This document shows positions 20,565 through 30,902 of a DNA stretch of 64,000 bases, piece by piece. A program made the translations under genes and the position numbers. The notes under the pieces are model-generated. The model was not told the origin of the DNA, searched no databases, and saw only the letters and a list, made by a program, of their open reading frames with translations. Origin of the DNA: Myxococcus landrumus (GTDB lineage Bacteria > Myxococcota > Myxococcia > Myxococcales > Myxococcaceae); NCBI RefSeq assembly GCF_017301635.1, contig NZ_CP071091.1, positions 463,001-527,000 on the forward strand, given 5' to 3'. How positions within the stretch are numbered: position 1 is the first letter of the stretch; every line of letters begins with the position of its first letter.

Positions 20565-23500
20565 TGTCATGGAGAAGTTGCTGCGGGGGCTCTCCCCGGA
20601 GAAGCGGGTGGGCCTCGCCAGGATGTTGCTCCAGTCCGTGGGGGAGTCCGTTCCGGAGAAGAAGGCGCAAGAACCCATCGCCATCATCGGCATGGGGTGC
20701 CGCTTCCCGGGAGGCGCCCATGACGCGACGTCCTTCTGGAAGCTCCTTCGTGATGGTGTGGACACCGTGCGGGAGGTGCCTCGCAGCCGCTGGGACGTCG
20801 ATGCGTACTACGACGCCGACCCCTCGGTCCCCGGGAAGATGTACACGCGCCACGGGGCCTTCCTGGATGGGATTGACCTCTTCGACCCGTACTTCTTCGG
20901 AATCCCTCCGCGCGCGGCGGCGAACCTGGACCCGCAGCATCGCCTGCTCCTGGAGGTGACGTGGGAGGCGCTGGAGGACGCGGGCATCGCGCCGAAGAGC
21001 CTCGCGGGAAGCAAGACGGGGGTGTTCGTCGGAGGCGCCACGGGCAACTACACGCAGCTTCTCCAGGGCAAGGGGATGGAGAGCATCGACGTGTCCTATC
21101 TCACCGGCAGCCTGCTCACGTTCGCGACGGGCCGGGTGTCACACCTGCTGGACTTGCAGGGCCCGAACCTGTGTGTGGACACGGCCTGTTCCTCGTCGCT
21201 CGTCGCGGTGCATCTGGCGTGTCAGAGCTTGCGCTCGGGTGAGAGCTCGTTGGCCCTGGTAGGCGGCGTGAACCTGGTCCTCGTGCCGGATGGGACGGTC
21301 ACCACCTGCAAGGCCCGCATGCTCGCGGTGGATGGACGCTGCAAGTCCTTCGACGCCGCGGCGGACGGCTACGGCCGAGGCGAGGGCTGCGGCATGGTCG
21401 TGCTCAAGCCGCTCTCGAAGGCGCTGGAGGACGGGGACCATGTCCTGGCCGTCATCCGTGGCACGGCGGTGAACCAGGGAGGGCACAGCAGCGACCTGAC
21501 GGTGCCCAACGGCCTCGCGCAACAAGCGGTGATTCAGAAGGCGCTGGCGGACGCGGGGCTCGAGCCCGCGCAGGTGGACTTCATCGAGGCCCACGGCACG
21601 GGCACCTCCTTGGGCGACCCCATCGAGATGCGCGCCCTGGGCGCGGTGTTCGAGCAGAAGAAGGCGCGCGGTGAGGTGCTCCGCGTGGGCTCGGTGAAGA
21701 CCAACATCGGTCACCTCGAATACGCGGCGGGCATCGCGGGCCTCATCAAGCTCGCGCTCTCGCTGCGGCATCGAGAGATGCCTCCGCATCTGCACTTCAA
21801 GCGAGGCAATCCCTACATCCCCTGGAACGAGCTGCCCGTGGAGGTGCCCACCCGCTGTGTCCCCTGGGAGGCTCGGGAGGGGAAGCGCGTGGGCGGCGTG
21901 AGCTCTTTCGGCGCCAGCGGGACGAACGCGCACGTGGTGGTGGAGGAAGCACCGGAGGTGGAGAGGCGGGAGGAGAAGGAGGGGAGGGGCGTGTACGTGC
22001 TGGGGCTGTCAGCGAGGAATGAGAAGGCGCTGAGAGAGCTAGCGGGGAAGTACGCGAGGGAGGCGGAGGGAGAGGTGGGGGACGTGTGCTTCACGGCGAA
22101 CGAGGGGAGAGGGAGCTACGGGCAGAGGGTGGCGGTGGTGGGGAGGAGCCTGGGAGAGCTGAAGGAGGAGCTGAGGAGGTACGAGAAGGAAGGGGTGGTG
22201 GAGAGAGGAGCGGTGGGACAAGGGAAGAAGGTGGGCGGGGAAGAAGTGGTGATGCTGTTCACGGGGCAGGGAGTGCAGACGGAGGGGATGGGGAGGGAGC
22301 TGTACGAGAGCGAGGAGACGTTCCGGGAGGAGATGAGGAAGAGCGAGGAGGTGGTGAGGAAGGAGACGGGGGAGTCGCTGGTGGAGGTGCTGTACGGGGG
22401 GAAGGGGAAGTTGCTGGAGAGGAGTGGAATGGCGCAGGCGGCGTTGTTCGCCGTGGAGTACGGGCTGGCGCAGGTGTGGAAGAAGTGGGGAGTGAAGCCA
22501 GCGGCGGTGATGGGGCACAGCCTGGGTGAGTACGTGGCGGCGTGCGAGGCGGGAGTGTTTGGGAGGGAGGAGGGGCTGAAGCTGGTGATGGAGAGAGGGA
22601 GGTTGATGGAGGGGTTGGGGGAGGTGGGGAGGATGGTGGCGGTGATGTGCGGGGAGGAGGAGGTGAGGGGAGAGGGGGGAGGAGGGTTGATAGCGGCGGT
22701 GAATGGGCCGGAGGAGGTGGTGCTGTCGGGGAGGGAGGAGGAGGTGGAGGAGGTGGTGGGGAGGTTGAGGAGGAGGGGGAGGGAGAGCCGGAGGTTGAAG
22801 ACGACGCATGCGTTTCATTCGGAGTTGATGGAGCCGATGAGGGAGGAGCTGGAGAGGGCGGCGGGGAAGGTGAGGATGGAGAGGGGGAGGGTGGAGTGGG
22901 TGTCGAATGTGAGCGGGAGAGAGGTGAGGGGGGACGAGGCGAGGGAGGGGAGGTACTGGGGGAGGCAGTTGAGGGAGCCGGTGAGGTGGTGGGAGGGATT
23001 GAGGGGGTTGTATGAGAAAGGCTATCGGGTGTTCCTGGAGGTGGGACCGAAGCCGACGCTGACGGGGATGGGGAAGAGGAGTCTGGGTGGAGCGGAGTGG
23101 GTGTGGAGTTTGAAGAGTGGGAAGAGTGATTGGGAGGAGATGCTGGGGAGTGCGGCGAGGCTGTATGTGAAGGGAGTGGAGGTGAAGTGGGGGGGGATGG
23201 AGGAGGGACGGAAGAGGCGGCGCGTGCCACTGCCCACGTATCCCTTCCAACGCGAGCGCTTCTGGATTGACTCGCTCATCCCCAACACGGATGTCCTGGT
23301 GTCTTTCTATCGGGCCGTTGCGCGGCTCGCGGAGGACAACACCGCGGTCGAGTCCCCCTCGCTGCGCTTCGCGACGTTCCGCGAGCCCGTGCCTGGCTTC
23401 TCGTGGATCTCCCTGTACCGGCCCGAAGCCGACCCCGCGAAGGAGGCCCTGTACCGCAGGTTCCATGAGGTCTCTGTCCAGTCGAACCAGGAGATGGCGC

Positions 23501-24627
23501 GGACCATCTACCGCGGGCTCGACTTCTCGTCCTTCAAGCGGGTGCTCGACATCGGGTGCGGTCACGCCGCCGACCTCGTCGACATCGCCAAGGCGCATCC
23601 GCACCTGGAGCTGCACGGCTGCAACATCTCGCCGGACCAGATTGAAGCCGGCCGCCAGCGCATCCGAGGGCTGGGGATGGAAGGCCGCATCTCGCTGCAC
23701 TACCAGGACAGCTCCAGGGACCCCTTCCCCTCGACGTATGACCTGGTCATCGCCTTCCAGGTCATCCACCACATCCGGAACAAGGCGGACCTGTTCGCGA
23801 ACATCAGCCGGAGCCTGCGCGAGGGCGGCTACCTGGTCATGGCGGAGACGGTCTCCAACATGTCCACCTCCATCGAGCACCCCGAGTCCACCACGCTCTT
23901 CGTGCCGCAGGCCGAGTGGGCGGAGCTGCTCGCGCGCAACCACCTCCGCGTCGTGGAGACCGTCGAGGCCAGCCGGGAGATCGCCAACTACCTCCATGAC
24001 CCCGACTTCGACCAGAACTTCGCGGGGGTGACGGAGGGGCTGGATGAGGTCACCCGCAAGCACCTCCACGGCATCCACATGCTGGGCGAGCTGCTGCGTC
24101 GACGGCTGGCGGCCTACCTCCTGCTCACCGTGACGAAGGACGAGTCGCTGGATGTCGACACCCTCCGGCGCATCAACCACGAGCGATTGGTCACGCGCGT
24201 GGCGTACGGCGCGGCCTGGGAGGCCGTCGAGCGAGGGGCGTATGTGTTGCCGCCCGTTCCGGATGCCCAGGTGCTCGCGGGCGCTGCGTCGGCGGGGAGC
24301 ACCTTCTCCAAGGACCTGCTCGCGGCGGAGCCCTCGCAGCGTGGACAGCTCCTCCACAGCTATCTGCGCGAGCTGGTCGCGAGCCTCCTGAAGATGCCCG
24401 TGGTGCGCCTGGACGCGGAGCAGCCGCTCAACACCCTGGGCCTGGACTCGCTCCTGTCCTTGGAGCTGAAGCACAAGATTCACGCCGAGACGGGCGTGAG
24501 CATGCAGCTCGATGAGCTGTTGCAGGGCGTGAGCATCGCGCACCTGTCGCATCGGCTCGCGGAGCAGCTCGGCGGAGGGGCAGGGAAGCCGGGAACGGGC
24601 ACCGACTGGGAAGAAGGCGAACTGTGA
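20557..24627 (+). CDS. PKS module KS-AT-MT-ACP (MtaF-like)
   Basis: Start ATG 20557 lies behind GTGAGG and overlaps the preceding stop by 8 bp; an in-frame GTG at 20545 is less likely. Length is 1356 residues. Domains: KS (C211), AT (GHSLGE S655; HAFHS H754, malonyl type, second copy of the repeat), SAM methyltransferase (VLDIGCGHAADL near 996; domain about 930-1210) and ACP (LGLDSL, S1298). There is no KR, so the beta-keto group stays and can be trapped as an enol ether. This is the expected logic for the beta-methoxyacrylate toxophore of myxothiazol, melithiazol and cystothiazole. It is translationally coupled to the NRPS that follows. Confidence 0.94.
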   Translation: MSDVMEKLLRGLSPEKRVGLARMLLQSVGESVPEKKAQEPIAIIGMGCRFPGGAHDATSFWKLLRDGVDTVREVPRSRWDVDAYYDADPSVPGKMYTRHGAFLDGIDLFDPYFFGIPPRAAANLDPQHRLLLEVTWEALEDAGIAPKSLAGSKTGVFVGGATGNYTQLLQGKGMESIDVSYLTGSLLTFATGRVSHLLDLQGPNLCVDTACSSSLVAVHLACQSLRSGESSLALVGGVNLVLVPDGTVTTCKARMLAVDGRCKSFDAAADGYGRGEGCGMVVLKPLSKALEDGDHVLAVIRGTAVNQGGHSSDLTVPNGLAQQAVIQKALADAGLEPAQVDFIEAHGTGTSLGDPIEMRALGAVFEQKKARGEVLRVGSVKTNIGHLEYAAGIAGLIKLALSLRHREMPPHLHFKRGNPYIPWNELPVEVPTRCVPWEAREGKRVGGVSSFGASGTNAHVVVEEAPEVERREEKEGRGVYVLGLSARNEKALRELAGKYAREAEGEVGDVCFTANEGRGSYGQRVAVVGRSLGELKEELRRYEKEGVVERGAVGQGKKVGGEEVVMLFTGQGVQTEGMGRELYESEETFREEMRKSEEVVRKETGESLVEVLYGGKGKLLERSGMAQAALFAVEYGLAQVWKKWGVKPAAVMGHSLGEYVAACEAGVFGREEGLKLVMERGRLMEGLGEVGRMVAVMCGEEEVRGEGGGGLIAAVNGPEEVVLSGREEEVEEVVGRLRRRGRESRRLKTTHAFHSELMEPMREELERAAGKVRMERGRVEWVSNVSGREVRGDEAREGRYWGRQLREPVRWWEGLRGLYEKGYRVFLEVGPKPTLTGMGKRSLGGAEWVWSLKSGKSDWEEMLGSAARLYVKGVEVKWGGMEEGRKRRRVPLPTYPFQRERFWIDSLIPNTDVLVSFYRAVARLAEDNTAVESPSLRFATFREPVPGFSWISLYRPEADPAKEALYRRFHEVSVQSNQEMARTIYRGLDFSSFKRVLDIGCGHAADLVDIAKAHPHLELHGCNISPDQIEAGRQRIRGLGMEGRISLHYQDSSRDPFPSTYDLVIAFQVIHHIRNKADLFANISRSLREGGYLVMAETVSNMSTSIEHPESTTLFVPQAEWAELLARNHLRVVETVEASREIANYLHDPDFDQNFAGVTEGLDEVTRKHLHGIHMLGELLRRRLAAYLLLTVTKDESLDVDTLRRINHERLVTRVAYGAAWEAVERGAYVLPPVPDAQVLAGAASAGSTFSKDLLAAEPSQRGQLLHSYLRELVASLLKMPVVRLDAEQPLNTLGLDSLLSLELKHKIHAETGVSMQLDELLQGVSIAHLSHRLAEQLGGGAGKPGTGTDWEEGEL
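21917..23270 (+). repeat. AT-domain direct repeat, copy 2
   Basis: Second copy of the 1354-bp AT segment, in the next malonyl-type module but one. The few differences from copy 1 include Asp/Glu and Val/Ala changes, His to Arg in the terminal QRE(H/R)FW, and silent changes. The KS upstream and the domain downstream (DH in copy 1, MT in copy 2) are unrelated at their junctions, so the unit of duplication is the AT with its linkers. Confidence 0.95.
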
Positions 24628-27600
24628 GGGTCGACGAACTGGTCGCCGACCTGTCCAGGCAAGGCGTCACGCTCTGGGCCGAAGGCGAGCGGCTGAGGTA
24701 CCGCGCGCCGAAGGGGGCGCTGTCCGCTGAGTCCCTGGCCCTGCTGACCACGCACAAGGCCGCGCTGGTGCGGCACCTGCGTCAGCTCGAGGCGGACGGG
24801 GAGACGGTTCATCCGCTCTCGCATGGGCAGCAGGCGCTCTGGTTCGTCGCCCAGTTGGCTCCCGACAGCGCCGCCTACAACACGGCGCTGACCCTTCGCA
24901 TCGCCGCGGAGGTGGATGTCCCCGCCCTGCGGCGCGCTTGCCAGCGATTGGTGGACCGGCACGGCGTGTTGCGCACGACGTTCGCCTCGCATCAGGGACA
25001 GCCCGTCCAGCGGGTGCGGCGGGAGGGCACTGTCCACTTCGAGCAGGCCCTGGTGCCGGACCTCGAGCCCGAGGCCCTGCGCGAGCAGGTCTCCCGTGCC
25101 TATGCGGCCCCGTTCGACTTGGAGCGGGGACCGCTGATGCGGGTGCGGTTGTTCTCCCGGAGCCCCCGGGAGCACGTGCTGCTCCTCGCCATCCACCACA
25201 TCGTCTACGACGGCTGGTCGCTCATCATCCTGGGCGAGGAGCTGCTGTGTCACCTCTACGCGGCGGAGAAGGAGGGCCTCCCCGCGTCGCTCGCCGTCCC
25301 GCAGGCGTCCTACGTGGACTATGTGCGGTGGCAGGCGGAGATGCTCGCCGGGGCCGCTGGGCAGCGCCTCTGGGACTACTGGTCGAAGCAGCTCGCGGGG
25401 ACGCTGCCCGCGCTGGAGCTGCCCTTCGCGAAGCCTCGGCCCTCGGTGCAGACCTTCGCGGGTGCATCGGTGCCCGTGGCGTTGCGCGGGACGCTCCCTC
25501 GAAGGCTGCGGACGCTCTGTGAGCAGGAGGGCGTCACGCTGTACACGCTGCTGCTCGGCGCGTTCATGGTGCTCCTGCACCGGTACTCGGGTCAGGACGA
25601 CATCCTGGTGGGGTCCCCGACGCTTGGCAGGACCCAGCCCCAGTTCGCGAAGGTGGTCGGCAACTTCATGAACATGATGGTCCTGCGCGGAGACCTCTCC
25701 GGGGACCCAGGCTTCCGGGACTTCTTGTCACGGCTCCGGACCACCGTCTTGGGTGCGCTCGCGCACCAGGACCTTCCGTTCCATCTGCTCGTGGAGAAGC
25801 TGAACCCGGAGCGCCGCGCCGACCGCTCACCGCTCTTCCAGGCGGTGTTCATGCTCCAGCCCTCGACGCGGGAGGACATCTACCAGGGCGATGAGTCGAA
25901 CCCCTCGCTGCCGGGAGGGTTGGTGCTGCGGCCCTTCGACATCCCGCAACAGGAGGGGCAGTTCGACCTGTCGCTGGAGCTGACCGAGACGGAGTCGTCC
26001 CTGGGGGGCGTGTTGAAGTTCCGCACGGACCTGTTCGACGCGGAGCAGGCCCGGTGGATGGTGGAGCACCTGACGACGCTGCTGGAGGGAATCGTCGAGT
26101 CCCGCGAGCAGCGCGTGTCCGACCTGCCCCTGCTGACGCCCGAGGAGCAGCGCGAGGTTCTGGCGGAGGGGAATGCCACGGCGACGGAGCTGCCCGCGCG
26201 GATGGCGTGTCTCCATGAGCTGTTCGAGGTGCAGGTCCGGCGTGCTCCAGACGCGGTCGCGCTGACGACGGGCGACGTGCGGTGGACCTATCGTGAGCTG
26301 AACGCGCGCGCGAATCGCCTGGCGCACCGGCTGCGGGCGCTGGGCGTGGGCCCCGAGGCACGGGTGGGCCTGTGTGTCTCGCGAGGGCCCGGCATGGTGG
26401 TGGGGATGTTGGCGGTCCTGAAGGCGGGGGGCGCGTATGTGCCCATGGACCCGACGTATCCCGTGGACCGGCTGGGCTACATGCTCACGGACTCGAAGGC
26501 GTCCGTGGTCCTCTCCGAGGCGCGGCTGCGCTCGTTGCTGCCGGACACGGGCGTGAAGGCCGTGTGGCTGGACGCCGAGGGGGACGAGGGCTCGGAGGAC
26601 GCTCCCGTGAGTGGGGTCCTCGCGGAGAACGTCGCGTATACGCTCTACACTTCGGGGTCCACCGGGCGTCCCAAGGGGTGCCTGGTCTGCCATCGCAACG
26701 TCGAGCGTTTCTTCTCCGCGATGGACGAGGCGATGGACGCGAAGGAGCGGGGCGTCTGGCTCGCGACGACGAGCATGTCCTTCGACATCTCGGTGTTGGA
26801 GCTCCTGTACTCGCTGACCCGGGGCTTCCACGTGGTGCTCCGGACGGGGCAGGGCCCGCGCCGCGAGGCCCCCGCGGGCAAGGCGCTGGAGTTCAGCCTG
26901 TTCTATTTCGCCAGCGACGAGAGCGCCCAGGCGCGGGACAAGTACCGGCTCCTGCTCGAGGGGGCTCGGTTCGCGGATGAGCATGGCTTCAAGGCGGTCT
27001 GGACTCCGGAGCGGCACTTCCATGCCTTCGGTGGGCTCTATCCGAACCCCTCGGTCGTCAGCGCGGCGCTCGCGACGACGACGCGGAACCTCCGGCTTCG
27101 CGCGGGCAGCATCGTGCTGCCGCTGCACAACCCCGTTCGTGTCGCGGAGGAGTGGGCGGTGGTGGACAACCTGTCGGAGGGGCGAGTCGACCTCTCGTTC
27201 GCGTCGGGGTGGCATCCCAACGACTTCGTGCTCGCGCCGGAGCGCTTCGCCGAGGCGCGCAGCCACCTCTTCGAGCAGATCTCCATCGTCCGGAGGCTGT
27301 GGCGAGGGGAGGCCGTGTCCTTCCGGAATGGACAGGGGCAGCAGGTGCCCGTGCGGTCCCTGCCACGTCCCATCCAACCCGAGGCCCCGGTCTGGGTGAC
27401 CGCGGCGGGCAACCCGGAGACGTTCCGCGCGGCGGGAGAGGCGGGAGCCAACGTCCTCACGCACCTGCTCGGACAGAACCTCTCCGAGCTGTCGAAGAAG
27501 CTTCAGCTCTATCGCGAGGCATGGAAGTCCGCGGGCCATGGGCCTGGCTCAGGCCACGTCACGCTGATGCTCCACACCTTCATGGGGGATGACGTCGAGG

Positions 27601-29861
27601 TCGTCCGCCAGAAGGTGGAGGCGCCGCTGCGTCAGTACCTGAAGAGCTCGCTGGGCTTGCTGCGCTCGGTCATCGGACCTCTTCCGCATGGCGAGGAGCT
27701 GGAGTCGCTGAGTGACACGGACGTCGACGTGCTGCTGTCCCGGTCCATCGAGCGGTACTTCCACCAGATGGGCCTGTTTGGCGATGTGGACACCTGCCTG
27801 CCGATGATTGAGCGGCTGCGGGAGCTGGGTGTGGATGAGGTCGCCTGTCTCATCGACTTCGGCGTGGACACCGAGTCCACGCTGGCGGGGCTCCGCACGC
27901 TCGATGCGCTGCGGGAGCGGTGTACGCGGGCCGAGGAGCCCGAGGAGGACATCCCCGCGCTCATCGCCCGCCACGGCGTCACCCACTTCCAGTGCACCCC
28001 CTCGATGTTGCGCATGTTGCTGATGGAACCAGGTGGCGAGGAGTCCCTGCGGACGCTCGAGAAGCTGCTCGTGGGCGGCGAGCCCTTCCCGCTGGCACTG
28101 GCCCGGCAGGTCCTCCCTCGCGTCGGAGGCGAGGTCCTCAACATGTACGGGCCCACGGAGACGACCGTCTGGTCATCGTTCGACCGAATCAGTCGGGACG
28201 CGGTGGGAATCACCATTGGTCGTCCCATCACAGACACCCGGATGTATGTGCTGGACCGGCGGCTGCGGCCTGTTCCGCGCGGGGTGCCGGGTGAGCTCTT
28301 CATCGGTGGCGAGGGTGTGGCGCGAGGCTATCTGAACCGGCCCGAGCTGACAGCGGAGCGCTTCAGTCCCGACCCCTGGAGTCCTCGGCCCGGCGCCCGG
28401 ATGTATCGGACTGGAGACCTCGCGCGGCACCTGCCGGACGGGCGCCTCGAGTTCCTGGGGCGGCTCGACACGCAGGTCAAGGTGCGCGGCGTGCGCATCG
28501 AGCCAGGAGAAATCGAGGCGGAGCTGCGCCGTCATCCCGATGTCCGACACGCGGTGGTGGTGGCCCGGGCGGACTCGGTGGGTGAGGTCTCGCTCGTCGC
28601 CTACGTGGTGGCGGAGGGGGACGCGAAGGTCTCCATCCCGGAGCTGTCGCGGCACCTGGGCGCGCGCCTTCCGGCGTCGATGATTCCCTCGCGCTTCGTG
28701 CAGCTCGACGCGCTGCCGATGACTCCCAACCAGAAGCTGGACGTGCGCGCGCTTCCGGCTCCGGGGGCGACAGCGCTGGGGGCCCCGGCCGTGGAGGTCG
28801 CGCCTCGCGACGCGCTGGAGCTGGAGCTCGTCGCGCTGTGGGAGGAGCTGTTCGACCAGCGACCCATCGGCGTCACCCGAGGCTTCTTCGAACTGGGGGG
28901 CCACTCCCTGCTGGCGGTGCGGCTGATGTCGCGGCTGCGCGCGCGGTGGGGCCGTCCGCTCCCCGTGTCGCTCCTGTTCCAGGCGGACACCATCCAGCAG
29001 CTCGCGGCCTTGCTGCGTCGGCAGGGAGGTGCGGTGGAGGCACGTGAACCGCTCGTGCGAATCCAGGAGTTGGGCGACAAGCCTCCGCTCTTCTTCGTGC
29101 ATCCGACGGGGGGAGATGTCCTGTGCTACGCGCCGCTGGCCCGGCAGCTTGGACCTCGACAGCCGTTCTTCGCGCTCCAGGCGCTGATGGACTCGGACAC
29201 CTGCTCCGTCGAGGAGATGGCGGCGCGCTACCTGGAGGAGGTGCGCCGGGTGCGTCCGAAAGGGCCGTACCGGCTGGGGGGCTGGTCCACGGGAGGAATC
29301 GTGGCGCAGGCCATGGCGCGGCGCCTGGAGGAGGCCGGAGAGTCGGTGGAGCTGCTGGTGCTGCTGGAGACCTGGTCGCCAGACCTCTACCAGCGGGTCG
29401 AAGAGCCCGGCGCGCTGATGGCGTGGTTCGCCACGGACCTGTTGGGCGGCGTGGATGCGGCGCGGTGGGACGCGGCCCGATTGGAGGCGCTCGATGAGGG
29501 CGGGCGGCTCCGCTATCTGGTGGAGCACGCGAAGGCGCTCGGCGCGCTTCCTGGCGTCGAGCTTCCGGAGATGGAGCAGCGCTTCCGCGTCTTCGCGAGG
29601 AACGCACGTGCTCTGGCGCGGCATCGTCCGGAGCCCTACGCCGGAAAGGTTCTCTTCCTCCAGGCGGAACAGTTGGCCACGAGTCCGAAGGACGCTCCGC
29701 CAGCGCCCGTGGAGAGCTGGGGTGAACGTCTGTCGCAAGCACAGCTTCATCATGTGCCTGGCAATCACTACACGATGTTGCAGGCGCCTCACGTTCGTGA
29801 GGTCGCGGACCGGATGACCGTAGTCCTGGAGGAACTCGCCGCGCCCATCTCGGCGCGTTGA
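24624..29861 (+). CDS. Terminal NRPS: docking-C-A(monooxygenase)-PCP-TE (MtaG-like)
   Basis: It starts at a GTG overlapping the previous TGA; 1745 residues. Domains: TubC-like docking (1-55); condensation (HHIVYDG, H192/D196); A domain (YTSGSTGRPKG at 675) interrupted from about 750 to 1105 by a luciferase-like flavin monooxygenase; A domain resumed (MYGPTETT near 1174, A10 near 1369); PCP (GGHSL, S1428); thioesterase (GWSTGG, S1555; H1715). Specificity positions read D-I-L-Q-L-G-M-V-W, close to glycine-type codes. In myxothiazol biosynthesis such a protein is proposed to add an amino acid, hydroxylate its alpha carbon and thereby leave a terminal amide. I infer the same here, with the TE releasing the product. 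Confidence 0.94.
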   Translation: MRVDELVADLSRQGVTLWAEGERLRYRAPKGALSAESLALLTTHKAALVRHLRQLEADGETVHPLSHGQQALWFVAQLAPDSAAYNTALTLRIAAEVDVPALRRACQRLVDRHGVLRTTFASHQGQPVQRVRREGTVHFEQALVPDLEPEALREQVSRAYAAPFDLERGPLMRVRLFSRSPREHVLLLAIHHIVYDGWSLIILGEELLCHLYAAEKEGLPASLAVPQASYVDYVRWQAEMLAGAAGQRLWDYWSKQLAGTLPALELPFAKPRPSVQTFAGASVPVALRGTLPRRLRTLCEQEGVTLYTLLLGAFMVLLHRYSGQDDILVGSPTLGRTQPQFAKVVGNFMNMMVLRGDLSGDPGFRDFLSRLRTTVLGALAHQDLPFHLLVEKLNPERRADRSPLFQAVFMLQPSTREDIYQGDESNPSLPGGLVLRPFDIPQQEGQFDLSLELTETESSLGGVLKFRTDLFDAEQARWMVEHLTTLLEGIVESREQRVSDLPLLTPEEQREVLAEGNATATELPARMACLHELFEVQVRRAPDAVALTTGDVRWTYRELNARANRLAHRLRALGVGPEARVGLCVSRGPGMVVGMLAVLKAGGAYVPMDPTYPVDRLGYMLTDSKASVVLSEARLRSLLPDTGVKAVWLDAEGDEGSEDAPVSGVLAENVAYTLYTSGSTGRPKGCLVCHRNVERFFSAMDEAMDAKERGVWLATTSMSFDISVLELLYSLTRGFHVVLRTGQGPRREAPAGKALEFSLFYFASDESAQARDKYRLLLEGARFADEHGFKAVWTPERHFHAFGGLYPNPSVVSAALATTTRNLRLRAGSIVLPLHNPVRVAEEWAVVDNLSEGRVDLSFASGWHPNDFVLAPERFAEARSHLFEQISIVRRLWRGEAVSFRNGQGQQVPVRSLPRPIQPEAPVWVTAAGNPETFRAAGEAGANVLTHLLGQNLSELSKKLQLYREAWKSAGHGPGSGHVTLMLHTFMGDDVEVVRQKVEAPLRQYLKSSLGLLRSVIGPLPHGEELESLSDTDVDVLLSRSIERYFHQMGLFGDVDTCLPMIERLRELGVDEVACLIDFGVDTESTLAGLRTLDALRERCTRAEEPEEDIPALIARHGVTHFQCTPSMLRMLLMEPGGEESLRTLEKLLVGGEPFPLALARQVLPRVGGEVLNMYGPTETTVWSSFDRISRDAVGITIGRPITDTRMYVLDRRLRPVPRGVPGELFIGGEGVARGYLNRPELTAERFSPDPWSPRPGARMYRTGDLARHLPDGRLEFLGRLDTQVKVRGVRIEPGEIEAELRRHPDVRHAVVVARADSVGEVSLVAYVVAEGDAKVSIPELSRHLGARLPASMIPSRFVQLDALPMTPNQKLDVRALPAPGATALGAPAVEVAPRDALELELVALWEELFDQRPIGVTRGFFELGGHSLLAVRLMSRLRARWGRPLPVSLLFQADTIQQLAALLRRQGGAVEAREPLVRIQELGDKPPLFFVHPTGGDVLCYAPLARQLGPRQPFFALQALMDSDTCSVEEMAARYLEEVRRVRPKGPYRLGGWSTGGIVAQAMARRLEEAGESVELLVLLETWSPDLYQRVEEPGALMAWFATDLLGGVDAARWDAARLEALDEGGRLRYLVEHAKALGALPGVELPEMEQRFRVFARNARALARHRPEPYAGKVLFLQAEQLATSPKDAPPAPVESWGERLSQAQLHHVPGNHYTMLQAPHVREVADRMTVVLEELAAPISAR

Positions 29862-29876
29862 TGCGAGGTGTCTGGT

Positions 29877-30902
29877 ATGGGAATTCACGTCGCGAGATTC
29901 AAGACAGGCAACGAAGTGCACTGGGGCTGGGTTCGGGCGAGGCAGGTGGTGCCCGTTCCGGGGCAGTACCCATCCCTGGGCGCGTTCCTGGAACACGGAC
30001 AGGAGCGTGCATGGGCCATGTCGGTGGGGGGCGCCGGAAAGGGCCTGCCCCTGGCCGAGGTCGAAGTGCTCAGTCCCGTGACCTCTCCGTGCAACGTCGT
30101 GTGTCAGGGGCAGAACTACCGCAGCCACATGCTGGAAGTGGGGCTGGACCCGGATGCGAAGGACTTCAACCAGTTCTTCCGAAAGGCGTGCTCCTCGCTC
30201 ACCTCGAGCACGGGAGACATCGTTCGTCCGAAGCGGGTGCGGATGCTGGATTACGAAGTCGAGCTGGGGCTCATCATCGGCCGGCGCATCGACGGGCCCC
30301 TGCAGGTGACACGCGCCCGGCTGCACGAAGTCGTCGCGGGGCTGGTGATGGGCAATGACATCTCCGCCAGGGACCTGCAGCTCATCGAGGGCCAGTGGCA
30401 CAAGGCCAAGAGCTTCCGGACCTTCTGCCCGGTGGGCCCCTTCCTCTACCTGCTGGCGCCGGAGGACCTGGTCCGGCTGATGGACCTGCGGCTGTCCTTG
30501 TCCGTCAACGGAGAGCTCCGGCAGAACGCGAGCACGGCGGAGATGATCTATCCGCCGGAGGAGACCCTCACCGAGCTCTCGGAGGTGATGGATCTGTTTC
30601 CGGGGGACCTGGTGCTGACGGGGACTCCCAGTGGCGTGGGCGCGGGACGGACTGTCTCCCGGCTCGCTCGGGGCGTGGGGAGCTTCATCCGCCTGTTCTT
30701 GTCGGACCGGATGTTGGCGAAGCTCATCCTGAAGTCGAGCAACCCCGCCGCGTATCTGAAGGAGGGCGATGTCATCCGCGCCTCCATCTCCAGTCCCGAT
30801 GGCGTCATCCACCTGGGGATGCAGGAGAACCGTGTCGTGGCACAGGAGTCGGTGACGGTGGTGGATGGCACCGCGCCTGCGATTCGAGTGGGGGGAATAT
30901 GA
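29877..30902 (+). CDS. Fumarylacetoacetate hydrolase-fold protein
   Basis: ATG 29877 follows GAGGTG at a good distance; 341 residues. It carries the family's metal ligands, Y-E-V-E at E127/E129 and the GND motif at D161, plus the GTPSGVG loop near residue 250. FAH-fold enzymes hydrolyse or isomerise C-C or keto/enol bonds of small beta-dicarbonyl acids using Mg or Mn. It sits 15 bp after the terminal NRPS and overlaps the methyltransferase by 4 bp (ATGA), so it belongs to the operon. I do not recall a gene of this class among the described core genes of the myxothiazol family. A role in tailoring, or in removing the glycine-derived fragment left after amide formation, would be speculation. 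Confidence 0.85.
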   Translation: MGIHVARFKTGNEVHWGWVRARQVVPVPGQYPSLGAFLEHGQERAWAMSVGGAGKGLPLAEVEVLSPVTSPCNVVCQGQNYRSHMLEVGLDPDAKDFNQFFRKACSSLTSSTGDIVRPKRVRMLDYEVELGLIIGRRIDGPLQVTRARLHEVVAGLVMGNDISARDLQLIEGQWHKAKSFRTFCPVGPFLYLLAPEDLVRLMDLRLSLSVNGELRQNASTAEMIYPPEETLTELSEVMDLFPGDLVLTGTPSGVGAGRTVSRLARGVGSFIRLFLSDRMLAKLILKSSNPAAYLKEGDVIRASISSPDGVIHLGMQENRVVAQESVTVVDGTAPAIRVGGI

